In this document: positions 8,315 to 18,368 of the stretch, piece after piece
How the letters are laid out: the number at the start of each line of letters is the position of its first letter
How positions within the stretch are numbered: position 1 is the stretch's first letter
Assembly (NCBI GenBank): GCA_016872775.1
Contig: VGZA01000058.1
Location: 1 to 39,111 of the forward strand
Reading direction: 5' to 3'
DNA length: 39,111 nt
DNA from: Planctomycetota bacterium
GTDB lineage: Bacteria; Planctomycetota; Planctomycetia; Pirellulales; Pirellulaceae
Position numbers and translations under genes: made by a program
Notes under the pieces: model-generated
The model's input: only the letters and a program-made list of their open reading frames with translations
Database searches by the model: none
Told to the model about the DNA's origin: nothing

Positions 8315-11300
8315 ATGAAGAGGTGCAGGATGAACGTCGTTTTCTCGCGGATCACAGCCAGAATCGTCATCGCGTTTTGCGCTGTCGGCATGCTCGGAAA
8401 TCGTGGTACGTCTGCGGAGTCGCTGCCCGAAGGGATGCTGGTCGAAAAGCTGTTGGTGCACCCGGCCGAGATGGAACTCCGAGGCCGCTTCGATTACCGG
8501 CAGCTGCTCGTTACGGGCAAGCTCACCAGCGGGGAATTGGTCGATCTGACGCGCATGGTGGAATATGCTCCCGGCAGTACGGCAGGCAGTTCGACAAGTG
8601 CCCCGGTGACCGTAACGCCCCAAGGGCTGGTGAGCACGGTCCACGACGGTGAGGGCCGGCTGCTGGTTCGTTGGAAGGACCTCACGGCGAGCGTCCCGGT
8701 CCGCGTCATGAACGCTGCCGAGGCAGCTTCCATCAGCTTCGTGCGGGACATCCAACCGGTGCTCTCAAAAACCGGCTGCAACCAGGGAACCTGCCATGGG
8801 GCCAAGGACGGCAAGAATGGCTTTAAGTTGTCGCTGCGCGGCTACGATCCGATCTACGATCATCGGGCGCTGACCGACGATATTGGGGCGCGGCGGTTCA
8901 ACCGCGCGGCGCCCGAGCAAAGCTTGATGCTGCTCAAGGCCACCGGTAGCGCGCCGCACGTGGGCGGCGTCCGCATGAATGTGGGGGAGCCGTACTACGA
9001 GATGCTCAAGCAATGGATCGCCGAGGGAGTGAAGCAGGACCTGTCGGTACCACGGGTGACCAAAATCAGCGTCACGCCTGCCGATCCGATCGTTCCTTTG
9101 CCTGGAATGAAGCAGCAGATGGCGGTGATGGCAACCTATTCCGACGGATCGACCCGCGATGTTACCCGCGAAGCATTTATCGAAAGCGGCAATATCGAAG
9201 TGATCGAGGCCAGTCCCCAAGGTGTTCTAACGATGCTGCGGCGCGGCGAAGCACCCGTGCTGGTCCGTTACGAAGGCGCCTACGCGGCGACGACGATCAC
9301 GGTCATGGGCGACCGGACCGGTTTCGTCTGGCAGAAACCCGATCCGAATAACTACGTGGATGAACTGGTCTACCGCAAGCTGGAACGGGTCAAGGTCCTG
9401 CCGAGCGACCTTTGCACCGACGAAGAATTCTTGCGCCGAATCTACCTGGACCTGATCGGTGTTCCGCCTACCGTGGATCAGGTTCGTGCGTTTCTGGCCG
9501 ACGGTCGAGCCAGCCGCATTAAACGGGATGATGTGATTGATCAACTGGTGGGCAGTCCGGGCTACGTCGAATACTGGACGAACAAATGGGCCGACCTGTT
9601 GCAGGTCAACCGCAAGTTTCTGGGCGAGGAAGGCGCGCTGGCGCTGCGGAATTGGATCAAAAGTTCCGTCGCGACGAACCGCCCGTACGACGCGTTCGCA
9701 CGCGATGTCCTGACGGCGGTTGGCTCCAATCTGGAGAATCCGCCGGCGGCCTATTACAAAGTCTTGCGCACTCCGCAGGACATGATGGAAAACACGACGC
9801 ATTTATTTCTCGCCGTGCGATTCAACTGCAACAAGTGCCATGACCACCCGTTCGAACGTTGGACGCAGGATCAGTACTATCAACTCACCGCATTCTTCGC
9901 GCAGGTGGGCCGGAAAGAAGATCCGAGCTACCTCGGTCAAAGGATTGGCGGTTCGGCGGTCGAGGGTGCCAGTCCGCTGGTCGAGGTCGTTTACGATACC
10001 GGAGCGGGAGACGTCAAGCATGACCGCACCGGCCAACTCACATCACCAGCATTCCCCTACCAGCCAACGCTCGCGCAATCCGCGGACGGAGTACGACGAC
10101 AAAACCTGGCCGACTGGATCACCTCGAAAGATAACCAGTATTTCGCGCGCAGCTACGTCAATCGCTTGTGGGGTTATCTATTTGGCCGAGGGATCATCGA
10201 TCCGATCGACGATATTCGAGCCGGGAATCCTCCTTCGAATCCGGAACTGCTCGATGCGTTGGCGATCGATTTTGTTGAGCACAAGTTCGACATGCAGGCG
10301 ATTCTGAAAGCGATCTGCAAGTCCCGTGTCTATCAACACTCCATCCGCTCCAATCGTTGGAACGCGGATGATGAGCTGAATTACTCGCATGCGATTCCCC
10401 GGCGACTGCCGGCAGAGACGCTGTTTGACGCCCTGCACGTGGCAACCGGATCCGTACCCCGGATTCCGGGGGCGCCCGCCGGTTTCCGGGCCGCGGAATT
10501 GCCCGACGCCGGCGTCTCGAATCCGTTCCTCGAGGACTTTGGTCGACCGGTGCGCGAGAGTGCCTGTGAGTGCGAACGGTCGAGCGGGATGGTGCTGGGC
10601 CCGGTGATGAAACTGATCAACGGGCCGACCGTTGCCGACGCGATCGCCGACCCCGCCAACGAACTGGTCCGGCTGGTCGAGCGTGAACCCGACGATCGTC
10701 GGCTGATCGAGGATGTCTTCCTGCGCTTCCTGGCTCGCCGACCTTCCGATAGCGAATTCGCAGCCGGACTGCTCGCGTTACAGCAAGCCGGAGAGGATCA
10801 CGAGCAACTCGTCGCGCGACTTACCGCTTACGAACAGAGCCTCGCGGAGCGGCAACAGGAATGGGAGAAGACGGCAGGCAAGCCGACGGTCTGGAAAACG
10901 GTTGAGCCGTCTGAACTCAAGTCGGACGCCGGGGCGATGTTCCACAAGCAGCCCGATCAGTCAATCACCGTGACCGGCAATCTGGCCAAAGACGTCTATA
11001 CGGTCGTGGTGCCGACCGATTTGATCGGTATCACGGGTGTGCGTTTGGAAGCGCTGCCTGATGCCGCGTTGCCGGCCGGCGGACCGGGCCGAGCCATGAA
11101 CGGCAACTTCGTTATCAACGAGCTTCAAGTATCGATTGCGGCCGCCGCATCGCCGGGGCAAACGGCAATGCTGGCATTGAAGAATCCGCAGGCGGACTTC
11201 AGCCAGGAAGGCTGGCCGGTTGCCAATGCGATCGACGGAAACGAGGGTACGGGGTGGGCGGTTTCGCCATCGTTCAATGTGCCACACTTTGCGACCTTTG

Positions 11301-11665
11301 AGACCGCCGCGGACGCGGGAGCGACCGGCGGATCGATCGTGACGATTCGGTTGAGCCAGCAGTTCGACGACGGCAACCACGCACTCGGACGCTTTCGCAT
11401 CTCTTTGACCAATTCGCCGCGGCCTCTCGGTCGCTCGAATCTGCCCGAGGCAGTCCTGGCGGCGTTGCAGGTCGATGACCAGCAGCGCTCGCCCGAGCAG
11501 AAGCAGGTGCTGGCGAATCATTTCCGCTCGATGGACAGCGACTACCAGTCGCTGTTGGCAGCGGTGCAGCGGAGCACGGAGGCGATCAAGAACCGACGGT
11601 TGCTGGGAGTCCAGGATCTGGCCTGGGCGCTGATCAATAACCCGGCGTTCTTGTTCAACAGGTAA
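8315..11665 (+). CDS. DUF1549/DUF1553 protein with Ig-like and discoidin-like regions
   Basis: A 1116-residue protein starting at ATG 8315, with AGGA about seven bases upstream; ATG 8330 is an alternative. A signal peptide (hydrophobic IVIAFCAVGML, cleavage near TSA/ES) is followed by an N-terminal beta region and a haem-type motif with four intervening residues, CNQGTCH at 155-161, in the context GFKLSLRGYDP. A bacterial Ig-like (Big2) region follows at about 245-340, then DUF1549 (about 350-560) with CNKCHDHPFE near 505. DUF1553 starts near 592 (NLADWITS, YVNRLWGYLFGRG). A beta-rich, discoidin-like region around 870-1035 (motif AIDGNEGTGWAVSP) is inserted before the typical DUF1553 end, VQDLAWALINNPAFLFNR. 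The stop overlaps the ABC ATPase start (TAATG). The function is unknown. Confidence 0.88.
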   Translation: MKRCRMNVVFSRITARIVIAFCAVGMLGNRGTSAESLPEGMLVEKLLVHPAEMELRGRFDYRQLLVTGKLTSGELVDLTRMVEYAPGSTAGSSTSAPVTVTPQGLVSTVHDGEGRLLVRWKDLTASVPVRVMNAAEAASISFVRDIQPVLSKTGCNQGTCHGAKDGKNGFKLSLRGYDPIYDHRALTDDIGARRFNRAAPEQSLMLLKATGSAPHVGGVRMNVGEPYYEMLKQWIAEGVKQDLSVPRVTKISVTPADPIVPLPGMKQQMAVMATYSDGSTRDVTREAFIESGNIEVIEASPQGVLTMLRRGEAPVLVRYEGAYAATTITVMGDRTGFVWQKPDPNNYVDELVYRKLERVKVLPSDLCTDEEFLRRIYLDLIGVPPTVDQVRAFLADGRASRIKRDDVIDQLVGSPGYVEYWTNKWADLLQVNRKFLGEEGALALRNWIKSSVATNRPYDAFARDVLTAVGSNLENPPAAYYKVLRTPQDMMENTTHLFLAVRFNCNKCHDHPFERWTQDQYYQLTAFFAQVGRKEDPSYLGQRIGGSAVEGASPLVEVVYDTGAGDVKHDRTGQLTSPAFPYQPTLAQSADGVRRQNLADWITSKDNQYFARSYVNRLWGYLFGRGIIDPIDDIRAGNPPSNPELLDALAIDFVEHKFDMQAILKAICKSRVYQHSIRSNRWNADDELNYSHAIPRRLPAETLFDALHVATGSVPRIPGAPAGFRAAELPDAGVSNPFLEDFGRPVRESACECERSSGMVLGPVMKLINGPTVADAIADPANELVRLVEREPDDRRLIEDVFLRFLARRPSDSEFAAGLLALQQAGEDHEQLVARLTAYEQSLAERQQEWEKTAGKPTVWKTVEPSELKSDAGAMFHKQPDQSITVTGNLAKDVYTVVVPTDLIGITGVRLEALPDAALPAGGPGRAMNGNFVINELQVSIAAAASPGQTAMLALKNPQADFSQEGWPVANAIDGNEGTGWAVSPSFNVPHFATFETAADAGATGGSIVTIRLSQQFDDGNHALGRFRISLTNSPRPLGRSNLPEAVLAALQVDDQQRSPEQKQVLANHFRSMDSDYQSLLAAVQRSTEAIKNRRLLGVQDLAWALINNPAFLFNR

Positions 11666-12561
11666 TGCGCGACGAGCAGACCATCCTGGAAACACACGCG
11701 CTGGGAAAGCGGTACGGAAACCTTTCCGCCCTGCGCGATTGTTCGCTTGGCGTTCATCGCGGCGAGATTTTTGGTCTGTTGGGACCCAACGGCGCGGGCA
11801 AGACGACCCTGCTGCGACTGCTGCTCGGTTTCACCCATCCGACGTCCGGCTGGGCACGGATTTCAGGATTGGATTGTGAAAAAGACTCCGTGCGCGTGCG
11901 TCGCGAGGTCTCCTATTTGCCTGCCGAACCACGGTTTTTTCGATCGATGCGTGGCCGCGACGTCGTACACTTTTTCGGGCGGATGCGCGGTGATCATAGT
12001 GGCCGTGAGGGGCAGCGGCTGGCCGAGCGATTGGAACTCGACCTGTCCCGACCGGTCTCGCAGATGTCGACCGGCATGCGGCAGAAACTTGGCCTGGCCG
12101 TCAGCCTCGCCAATGCGACGCCGCTTGTCATTCTGGACGAGCCGACCGCCAATCTCGACCCATCGGTCCGCGGCGACGTATTGAATCTCGTGCGCGAAGC
12201 GCGCGCCGCGGGGCGAACCGTGGTCTTTTCGTCGCATATCCTCTCGGAAGTGGAAGAGATTTGCGATCGGGTTGTTATCCTGCGGGCCGGTACGGTAGTG
12301 CACACTCAAGTCATGTCCCAGCTGCGGCAACGGCATCGGATCCGTGCTCAATTAAATGGCGAATTTCCTGCGCCGTCACCCGAGTTGGCCGAACAATTGT
12401 CGATTCAGACCGACAACGATGGACGGTTGACGATCGAAACTTCCGGTGAACTTTCGCCGATCCTGGGCTGGCTTGCCACCCTGCCGCTGCGGGAGGTCGT
12501 GATCGAGCCGGTCGGCTTACGCGCGGTCTACCAGCAATTCCACGGAGATCGTCGGGAATGA
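11665..12561 (+). CDS. ABC transporter ATP-binding protein (ABC-2 exporter type)
   Basis: This 298-residue ATPase shows Walker A GPNGAGKTTLL, signature MSTGMRQKLGLA, Walker B LVILDEPTANLDPS and a switch His in VFSSHILSEVEEI. The roughly 70 residues after the nucleotide-binding domain resemble the C-terminal extension of drug- or gliding-type ABC-2 ATPases. The start ATG overlaps the previous stop as TAATG with no good Shine-Dalgarno, so translation probably depends on re-initiation after the DUF1549/DUF1553 gene. The stop overlaps the permease start as ATGA. The pair would form a homodimeric ATPase with a membrane partner at the cytoplasmic membrane. Its substrate is unknown. Confidence 0.93.
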   Translation: MRDEQTILETHALGKRYGNLSALRDCSLGVHRGEIFGLLGPNGAGKTTLLRLLLGFTHPTSGWARISGLDCEKDSVRVRREVSYLPAEPRFFRSMRGRDVVHFFGRMRGDHSGREGQRLAERLELDLSRPVSQMSTGMRQKLGLAVSLANATPLVILDEPTANLDPSVRGDVLNLVREARAAGRTVVFSSHILSEVEEICDRVVILRAGTVVHTQVMSQLRQRHRIRAQLNGEFPAPSPELAEQLSIQTDNDGRLTIETSGELSPILGWLATLPLREVVIEPVGLRAVYQQFHGDRRE

Positions 12562-13538
12562 CCGCGCTCATGCTTCGCAAGTACCTGCGTGAAGGGCGCT
12601 GGCTGATGCTGGCGACCGGTGCCGCGATATTCGCCTTCTGCTGGCTGCGCATCTGGATGGTCAGCCGGATCGACGCCGAACGATTCAAAGGCATTATCGA
12701 CCTGCTTCCGTCGGAATGGCAGAAGTTTTCGCCGGTCGAAATTCAATTCTTGATTACGTATACCGGCCGCATCGCCGCCGCGTTCAGCGAACCCATCGTG
12801 TTGTTCGGAACTTGCGCCTGGGCAATCGCCCGCGGTTCGGATGTTGTCAGTGGCGAGTTAAGCCGGGGCACATTGGAAATGTTGCTCGCACAACCGGTGA
12901 GCCGCGTGCGACTGATCGTTTGCCACGCTCTGGTGACGACCTTCGGCACGCTGTTGTTGGCCAGCCTGGCATGGCTGGGCAACTGGTCCGGGATCGAGAT
13001 GAACCAATTGCGCGAGGAGTATCGCCCCACGGTGCCGCTGCCGATCACCGGGCTGCTTTCGGGGATCGAGGTTCCCAACCCGTTCGCGGCGCGACAGGTT
13101 CGACTGGTGCCGATGAACCAGCGGGTGCGGTCGACCGATCTCCTGCCGGGGGCGGTCAACCTGTTCTGCTTCGGCTTTTTTCTGGCCGGTTTCACGACCA
13201 TGATCTCCGCCTGCGACCGGCACCGCTGGCGCACGATCGGCGCCGCCTGTTTTTTGATCGTGGCGAGCATGATCAGCAAACTGGTCGGAATGGCGGGGAT
13301 CGGTTTCGACTGGATGCGGCACGCCTCCCTGTTCTCGGTTTATGAACCGGAGCACCTGATCATGATCGGGCACCGATACCCAGGCCAGGCGTGGCGGTTT
13401 GTCTGGTCGGACGAAGCGGGGCAGGTGCGCGGCATGGGGCCGCTGGGATTCGATACGATTCTGCTGCTGTCAGGCCTCTTGGCTTATGTCGGCTCGGCGG
13501 TTATTTTTCATCGGCGGGATTTACCCGCTCCGACCTGA
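12558..13538 (+). CDS. ABC-2 type transporter permease
   Basis: A 326-residue membrane protein with about six hydrophobic segments, the first at residues 14-34 (MLATGAAIFAFCWLRIW). It contains the ABC-2 permease hallmark SGELSRGTLEMLLAQPVSR, in which an elbow motif precedes a transmembrane helix. A long periplasmic-side loop lies between segments (about residues 145-195). Its start overlaps the ATPase stop as ATGA, so the two subunits are co-translated. The last helix ends close to the C-terminus (LLSGLLAYVGSAVIF). Together with the ATPase it forms a minimal ABC-2 exporter. The tight link to the preceding exported proteins makes a shared operon likely, though not necessarily a shared function. 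Confidence 0.9.
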   Translation: MTALMLRKYLREGRWLMLATGAAIFAFCWLRIWMVSRIDAERFKGIIDLLPSEWQKFSPVEIQFLITYTGRIAAAFSEPIVLFGTCAWAIARGSDVVSGELSRGTLEMLLAQPVSRVRLIVCHALVTTFGTLLLASLAWLGNWSGIEMNQLREEYRPTVPLPITGLLSGIEVPNPFAARQVRLVPMNQRVRSTDLLPGAVNLFCFGFFLAGFTTMISACDRHRWRTIGAACFLIVASMISKLVGMAGIGFDWMRHASLFSVYEPEHLIMIGHRYPGQAWRFVWSDEAGQVRGMGPLGFDTILLLSGLLAYVGSAVIFHRRDLPAPT

Positions 13539-13606
13539 CGTCGCCCCAAAACCCGGCCCGGTTGCCGACCCGTATTCCAACTGACTCGTCTTCCAAGGAG
13601 TTTCGC

Positions 13607-14074
13607 ATGCATAGCGCCGAAGAAACGCTTAAGTCGCTCAACCTGGAATTGCCTCCTGCACCGAAGCCAATGGGCGTTTACAAACCGGTTGTAATTTGCG
13701 GCACCATGATCTACGTCTCGGGGCATGGCCCGCTGAAAGCCGATGGCACGCTGATGACCGGACGTGTCGGATCGGAAGTAGATCAAGCCGCCGGCTACGC
13801 GGCGGCCAAACAGACTGGCCTGGCGATTCTGGCCAGTCTTCGCGCCGCGTTGGGGAGCCTCGACCGGATCGGTCGCGTCGTGAAAACGCTTGGCATGGTC
13901 AATTCCACAGCCGATTTTACGCAACATCCGGCGGTGATCAATGGATGCAGCGAGTTATTCGCGCATGTCTTTGGACCGGATCATGGTGTGGGAGCGCGCA
14001 GCGCCGTCGGCATGGGTTCGCTTCCGGGGAACATCTCGGTGGAAATCGAAATGATCCTGGAGTTGAAGAGCTGA
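13607..14074 (+). CDS. RidA/YjgF/UK114 family protein
   Basis: A 155-residue member of the Rid family, of the longer subgroup that starts with a helical segment (AEETLKSLNLELPPAPKPMG). The core VVICGTMIYVSGHGPL and the C-terminal GARSAVGMGSLPGNISVEIEM keep an Arg in the region where RidA uses one to hydrolyse reactive 2-aminoacrylate and other enamines/imines. Whether this subgroup deaminates enamines is not established. ATG 13607 is preceded by AAGGAG at seven-base spacing; the open frame extends further upstream but only through the end of the permease gene. It lies 68 bases after the permease and converges on glgC. Confidence 0.88.
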   Translation: MHSAEETLKSLNLELPPAPKPMGVYKPVVICGTMIYVSGHGPLKADGTLMTGRVGSEVDQAAGYAAAKQTGLAILASLRAALGSLDRIGRVVKTLGMVNSTADFTQHPAVINGCSELFAHVFGPDHGVGARSAVGMGSLPGNISVEIEMILELKS

Positions 14075-14076
14075 AT

Positions 14077-14094
14077 CGGCCGGGGCCCCGGCCG
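14077..14094. terminator. 18-bp perfect GC palindrome, likely bidirectional terminator
   Basis: CGGCCGGGG is followed directly by its exact reverse complement, three bases after the RidA-like stop and eight bases beyond the glgC stop. As RNA it would form a seven-pair GC stem with a GGCC loop on either strand. The plus strand then has only GATTT, so the U-tract is weak. Its position between convergent genes supports a shared terminator. Confidence 0.5.
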
Positions 14095-14102
14095 GATTTG
14101 CG

Positions 14103-15386
14103 TCAACTGAGTTTCCAACCGTCAGGCAGGCAGGCGTCCTTCACGACAATCGGGATGCCGTCGCGGACCACGCAATCGTCGGCGTCGACGCTGTTCTCCA
14201 GCCCTTTCTCGTTGACCAGCCGTACGTTCCGGCCGATGCGGCAGTTCTTGTCGACGATCGAACCGATCAGCAGCGAGCCATCGCCGATGCCGACGGCGGT
14301 CGATGTTTCGTTGGCGACGCCGTCGAAATCGTAATCGTCCGCTCCCATCAGAATCGAATCACGAATCGTGACGCCGCGCCCGATAATACTTCGCGAGCCG
14401 ATAATGCTGTTCTCGATGACGGCACCCTCGCCGATCCGGCAGCCGTCCGCGATCAGGCTGCGGCGGACGGTCGCGCCGTCGATCTTGGAGGGCGGCAGGA
14501 ATTCAGGCCGGGAATAGATCTCGGCGCCAGGATACGCCAGTTCAAACGGCGGATGCGGGGCGGCGAGGCTCAAGCAGGAGTCGTAATAGGATCGAATCGT
14601 ACCGACGTCTTCCCAATAACCGTCGAAAAGGTGGACCTGAACGCGGCGGCTGCGCACCGAAGCGGGGAAGATCTCTTTGCCGAAATCGTGGTAGTCGGTC
14701 TTGGTGAGTACATCCAGCAAGGTCGCCCGATTGAAAACGTAAATCCCCATGCTGGCGAGCAGATCTCGGCCGCGACTCTGTACGCCGCGGCGATCGATCC
14801 AGGAAGGATCCATTTTCACCAGGTTCATCTCTTCCACGGTTTTCGGCTTTTCCAGGAATCCCTGGACCCGCCCGTCTTCGTCCACGCGCATGATCCCCAG
14901 ACCGTGCGCCTGTTCCCGCGTCACCGGCATCGCCGCGATCGTCACGTCCGCCCGCGACTCCTGGTGCGTGCGAATCATGTCGGCGTAGTTCATGCGATAC
15001 AACTGGTCACCCGACAGGATCAGTACGTAATCGATGCCGTTCTGCTGAATGTAGCGTACCTGTTTGCGGACCGCGTCGGCGGTGCCCTGGTACCAGTCTT
15101 TCCCGCCCTCCTCCATCGTCTGCTGCGCGGCGAGGATTTCCACGAACCCACCGCCGAAATGGTCGAAGCGATAGGTCTGCCGGATATGCCGATGCAGGCT
15201 CACGGAAAGGAACTGGGTCAGCACGTAGATTCGGTTCAGGCCGCTGTGCAGGCAATTGGACAGCGGAATATCGATCAACCGATAGTTGGCTCCCAGCGGC
15301 ACCGCGGGCTTGGAACGGTATTTCGTGAGGGGATAGAGTCGGGTCCCGCGTCCACCGCCCAGAACGAATGAAAGCACATTTCGCAT
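14103..15386 (-). CDS. glgC: glucose-1-phosphate adenylyltransferase (ADP-glucose pyrophosphorylase)
   Basis: A 427-residue GlgC: N-terminal VLGGGRGTRLYPLTKYRSKPAVP (nucleotide-binding loop and the Arg/Lys sites), LIDIPLSNCLHSG, GTADAVRKQ and ILSGDQLYRMNY form the nucleotidyltransferase half. The C-terminal part shows left-handed beta-helix hexapeptide character (RRSLIADGCRIGEGAVIENSIIG). It makes ADP-glucose from ATP and glucose-1-phosphate, the committed step of bacterial glycogen synthesis. The length and the KYRSKPAVP motif match plant/cyanobacterial-like GlgC as well as bacterial ones; the allosteric effector cannot be assigned by eye. It begins 15 bases after the leuS stop on the same strand, so it is probably co-transcribed with leuS, an unexpected partner. 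Confidence 0.95.
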   Translation of the reverse strand: MRNVLSFVLGGGRGTRLYPLTKYRSKPAVPLGANYRLIDIPLSNCLHSGLNRIYVLTQFLSVSLHRHIRQTYRFDHFGGGFVEILAAQQTMEEGGKDWYQGTADAVRKQVRYIQQNGIDYVLILSGDQLYRMNYADMIRTHQESRADVTIAAMPVTREQAHGLGIMRVDEDGRVQGFLEKPKTVEEMNLVKMDPSWIDRRGVQSRGRDLLASMGIYVFNRATLLDVLTKTDYHDFGKEIFPASVRSRRVQVHLFDGYWEDVGTIRSYYDSCLSLAAPHPPFELAYPGAEIYSRPEFLPPSKIDGATVRRSLIADGCRIGEGAVIENSIIGSRSIIGRGVTIRDSILMGADDYDFDGVANETSTAVGIGDGSLLIGSIVDKNCRIGRNVRLVNEKGLENSVDADDCVVRDGIPIVVKDACLPDGWKLS

Positions 15387-15401
15387 TGACGTTTCCGTCG
15401 C

Positions 15402-18269
15402 TTACTTGACGACAAAGTTGACGAGTCTACCCGGAACGACGATCGACTTGACGATCTGCTTTCCGGCCAGCAGTTCGGCGATGCGTGCGTCGGCGCGGGC
15501 CGCGGTCTCCAGGTCGTCCGGCGAACAATCGGCCGGCACGGAGATTTTGGATCGCAGTTTGCCGCAGATCTGCACCGGTACCTCGATACTCGTGTCCCGT
15601 GTGTACGCTTCTTCAAACGGTGGCCAGGGTGCGTGGGCCAGGCTCTGCGAATGCCCCAGGAGCTGCCAGAGTTCCTCGGCGATATGCGGCGCGAACGGGG
15701 AGAGCAACAGCACAAACGCTTCCATGGCCGACCGCGGGCGTTGCGATTCCTTGGTGAAAAAATTGACGAATTCCATCATCCGCGCGATCGCCGTGTTGAA
15801 CTCCATCCTCTCCAGGTCGCGGGTGACCGCCTGAATCGTCTTGTGGATCACGCGGTTCTGTGCATCGCTCGGCAGGCTGTCATCAATCGCCGGGCTTAAG
15901 GCGATCGCTTCCAATTTTTCGTCGACGATCATCCGCCAGGCCCGGTCGAGAAATCCTCGAACACCGCTTACCCCCGCCATGCTCCACGGTTTCACCTGTT
16001 CCAAGGGCCCCATGAACATTTCGTACAATCGCAGCGAATCGGCTCCGAAGTCGCGTACAATCTCGTCCGGATTCACGACATTGCCGCGACTCTTAGACAT
16101 TTTGTTGGCGCGGCTCTCGATGCGGATCGACGGCAGTTCGCGGAGCACGAACAGGTCACCCTTCTTCTCGACCTGTTCGGGATCGACTTTCCGCGCCTGC
16201 AGTGCCGTCGGCGGAGTCGTCGCTGCGCCGCCGGTCGGCGTCTTGATGCGCATCACCGGCGCACCATTCGCGTCCTCGGCGACGTCGCTGGCACTGATCC
16301 AATTCCCTGACGCGTCCTGGTATCCGGTAAATTCGATTTCGCCAAGGATCATTCCCTGGTGAACGAGCCGCGCGAACGGCTCGGGAGTACTCACGAAACC
16401 GCGATCGTACAGTACTTTGTGCCAGAAACGCGCGTAAAGCAGATGCAGTACGGCATGCTCGGCGCCGCCGACATACAGGTCGACCGGCATCCAGACTCTC
16501 TCCTTTTCGCGGTCGACAGGCGCCTGCGGGTTCTTCGGATCGATGAAGCGCAGGTAGTACCAGCACGACCCGGCCCATTGCGGCATGGTGTTGGTCTCGC
16601 GGCGATAACGCTGCCCGTCGATGACCGGGTACAGCCAGTCGTCGGGCGCTTTGGCCAACGGCGGCTCCGGGCGCCCATGCGGCTTGTAATCGTCGAGTCG
16701 CGGCAGGTCGACCGGCAACTGGTCCGGCGGGACCGCACGTAACATCCCGGTAGGCTGCCCCGCCCCGTCCAATTCGTGCAGAATCGGAAAAGGCTCGCCC
16801 CAAAACCGCTGACGGCTGAACAGCCAATCCCGCAGCTTATAGTTGACCGCGCGTCGTCCGATCCCTTCCGCGGCCAGTCGCTCCGCGATCCGTATCTTGA
16901 ACGGTTCGGTTTCCATGCCGTCGAACTCGTTCGAATGAATCGCCCGACCGACGCCGGCGTAGCACTGCTCACCAGCAAGTAACTTCGCGCGATCCACTTC
17001 GCCAACCGACCCCGGATCCACGACCGCCACGATCGGCAAGTGAAACTCGACGGCAAACTCGAAATCGCGCGTATCATGAGCCGGCACCGCCATAATCGCG
17101 CCGGTCCCGTAGCTGATCAGCACGTAGTCGGCGATCCAGATCGGAATCGGCTGACCGTTCACGGGATTGATCGCATGGGAACCAGTGAACACGCCGGTCT
17201 TCGCCTTGCTGGCCTCCGTTCGCTCCCGATCGCTGCGGGTGGCGGCTCGCTCGCGATAGGCAGTGATCGCGGCACGCTGCCCCGCCGTCGTCAAACGGTC
17301 GACGAACGGATGCTCGGGCGCGATCACCATGTAGGTCGCTCCGAACAAAGTGTCGGGACGCGTGGTGTAAATACGGAGCACATCCGCTCCCGGCTGTGCA
17401 GGGAAACCGCGGCGCGAACGCTCGCTTTTCCAATCGGAGAACTGCTCGGGCGATCCCAGAAAAAAATCAACTTCGGCGCCGACGCTGCGACCGATCCAGT
17501 CGGCCTGCAGTTTCTTCGTGCTGTCGGGCCAGCGGACCAACTCCAGATCCCGTTCCAGCCGATCGGCATAGGCCGTGATCCGCAGCATCCATTGCCGCAA
17601 GGGAATGCGCTGCACAGGATGGTTGCCGCGTTCACTCTTCCCGTCAATGACCTCTTCATTCGCCAAGACGGTCCCCAGGGCGGGGCACCAGTTCACCAGC
17701 GCGTCGGACTGATACGCGAGCCGAAACTGGTCCTGATACTTGCGAATTTCCCGCTCGCCTTGTTCGGCGACTTCGGAGGGAACCGGCAATTCGGCGATCG
17801 GACGACCTCGACCGGCCTCGTCGTCGAACCAGGTGTCGAACAACAGCGTGAAGATCCACTGCGTCCAGCGGAAATAGTCGACGTCGGTCGTCGCCAGTTC
17901 GCGATTCCAGTCATAGCTCAGGCCGAGCATCTTCAATTGGCGGCGGAAATTGGCGATGTTGCGCTCGGTCTGCACCCGCGGCGGAGTATTCGTGCGGATC
18001 GCATGTTCCTCGGCCGGCAGTCCAAAGGCGTCGAAACCCATCGGGTGCAGTACGCTCTTGCCACGCATCCGTTCGAAACGGCAGACGATATCGGTTGCCG
18101 TGTACCCCTCGGGATGGCCGACATGTAGTCCGTCGCCGCTGGGGTACGGGAACATGTCGAGTACGTAAAGTTTGGGACCGGTCGGCAGATCGGGAGTACG
18201 AAACGTCTCGTGCTTTTCCCAATAGGCCTGCCATTTCGGTTCGAGTTGACGGGGTTGATAGCGGGGCAT
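15402..18269 (-). CDS. leuS: leucyl-tRNA synthetase
   Basis: A 955-residue class Ia synthetase that charges tRNA-Leu. Visible motifs are the HIGH box as HVGH at 49-52 (context [19 protein letters not shown]), the CP1 editing domain with [20 protein letters not shown] and [18 protein letters not shown], the tryptophan-rich catalytic segment [14 protein letters not shown], and KMSKS at 723-727. A stretch of about 60 residues before KMSKS (from GNWISASDV) corresponds to the leucine-specific domain found in some bacterial LeuRS. The C-terminus carries the anticodon-binding and small C-terminal domains ([14 protein letters not shown]). It is longer than the E. coli enzyme (860). The start [14 protein letters not shown] fits the family. 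Its promoter is described separately; glgC follows 15 bases later. Confidence 0.97.
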   Translation of the reverse strand: MPRYQPRQLEPKWQAYWEKHETFRTPDLPTGPKLYVLDMFPYPSGDGLHVGHPEGYTATDIVCRFERMRGKSVLHPMGFDAFGLPAEEHAIRTNTPPRVQTERNIANFRRQLKMLGLSYDWNRELATTDVDYFRWTQWIFTLLFDTWFDDEAGRGRPIAELPVPSEVAEQGEREIRKYQDQFRLAYQSDALVNWCPALGTVLANEEVIDGKSERGNHPVQRIPLRQWMLRITAYADRLERDLELVRWPDSTKKLQADWIGRSVGAEVDFFLGSPEQFSDWKSERSRRGFPAQPGADVLRIYTTRPDTLFGATYMVIAPEHPFVDRLTTAGQRAAITAYRERAATRSDRERTEASKAKTGVFTGSHAINPVNGQPIPIWIADYVLISYGTGAIMAVPAHDTRDFEFAVEFHLPIVAVVDPGSVGEVDRAKLLAGEQCYAGVGRAIHSNEFDGMETEPFKIRIAERLAAEGIGRRAVNYKLRDWLFSRQRFWGEPFPILHELDGAGQPTGMLRAVPPDQLPVDLPRLDDYKPHGRPEPPLAKAPDDWLYPVIDGQRYRRETNTMPQWAGSCWYYLRFIDPKNPQAPVDREKERVWMPVDLYVGGAEHAVLHLLYARFWHKVLYDRGFVSTPEPFARLVHQGMILGEIEFTGYQDASGNWISASDVAEDANGAPVMRIKTPTGGAATTPPTALQARKVDPEQVEKKGDLFVLRELPSIRIESRANKMSKSRGNVVNPDEIVRDFGADSLRLYEMFMGPLEQVKPWSMAGVSGVRGFLDRAWRMIVDEKLEAIALSPAIDDSLPSDAQNRVIHKTIQAVTRDLERMEFNTAIARMMEFVNFFTKESQRPRSAMEAFVLLLSPFAPHIAEELWQLLGHSQSLAHAPWPPFEEAYTRDTSIEVPVQICGKLRSKISVPADCSPDDLETAARADARIAELLAGKQIVKSIVVPGRLVNFVVK

Positions 18270-18339
18270 CGGTCGTTTCTAAGTAAGTAACGGCTGGAAA
18301 ACGGGTTGAGCATGCCTCGGGCCGCGGTAAAGTTGAGTG

Positions 18340-18368
18340 ATTCTAATGCGTTTGACCGCCGGTGGCAA
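18340..18368 (-). promoter_or_regulatory. sigma-70-type promoter for leuS
   Basis: Read on the minus strand: -35 TTGCCA (18368-18363, 5/6), a 17-base spacer, -10 TAGAAT (18345-18340, 5/6). Transcription would start near 18333, giving a leader of about 65 bases. It interlocks with the map promoter on the other strand. Confidence 0.6.

Noticed and set aside
14077-14094. Palindrome as an operator or attachment site
   Set aside because: Its place between two convergent stop codons is better explained as a terminator.
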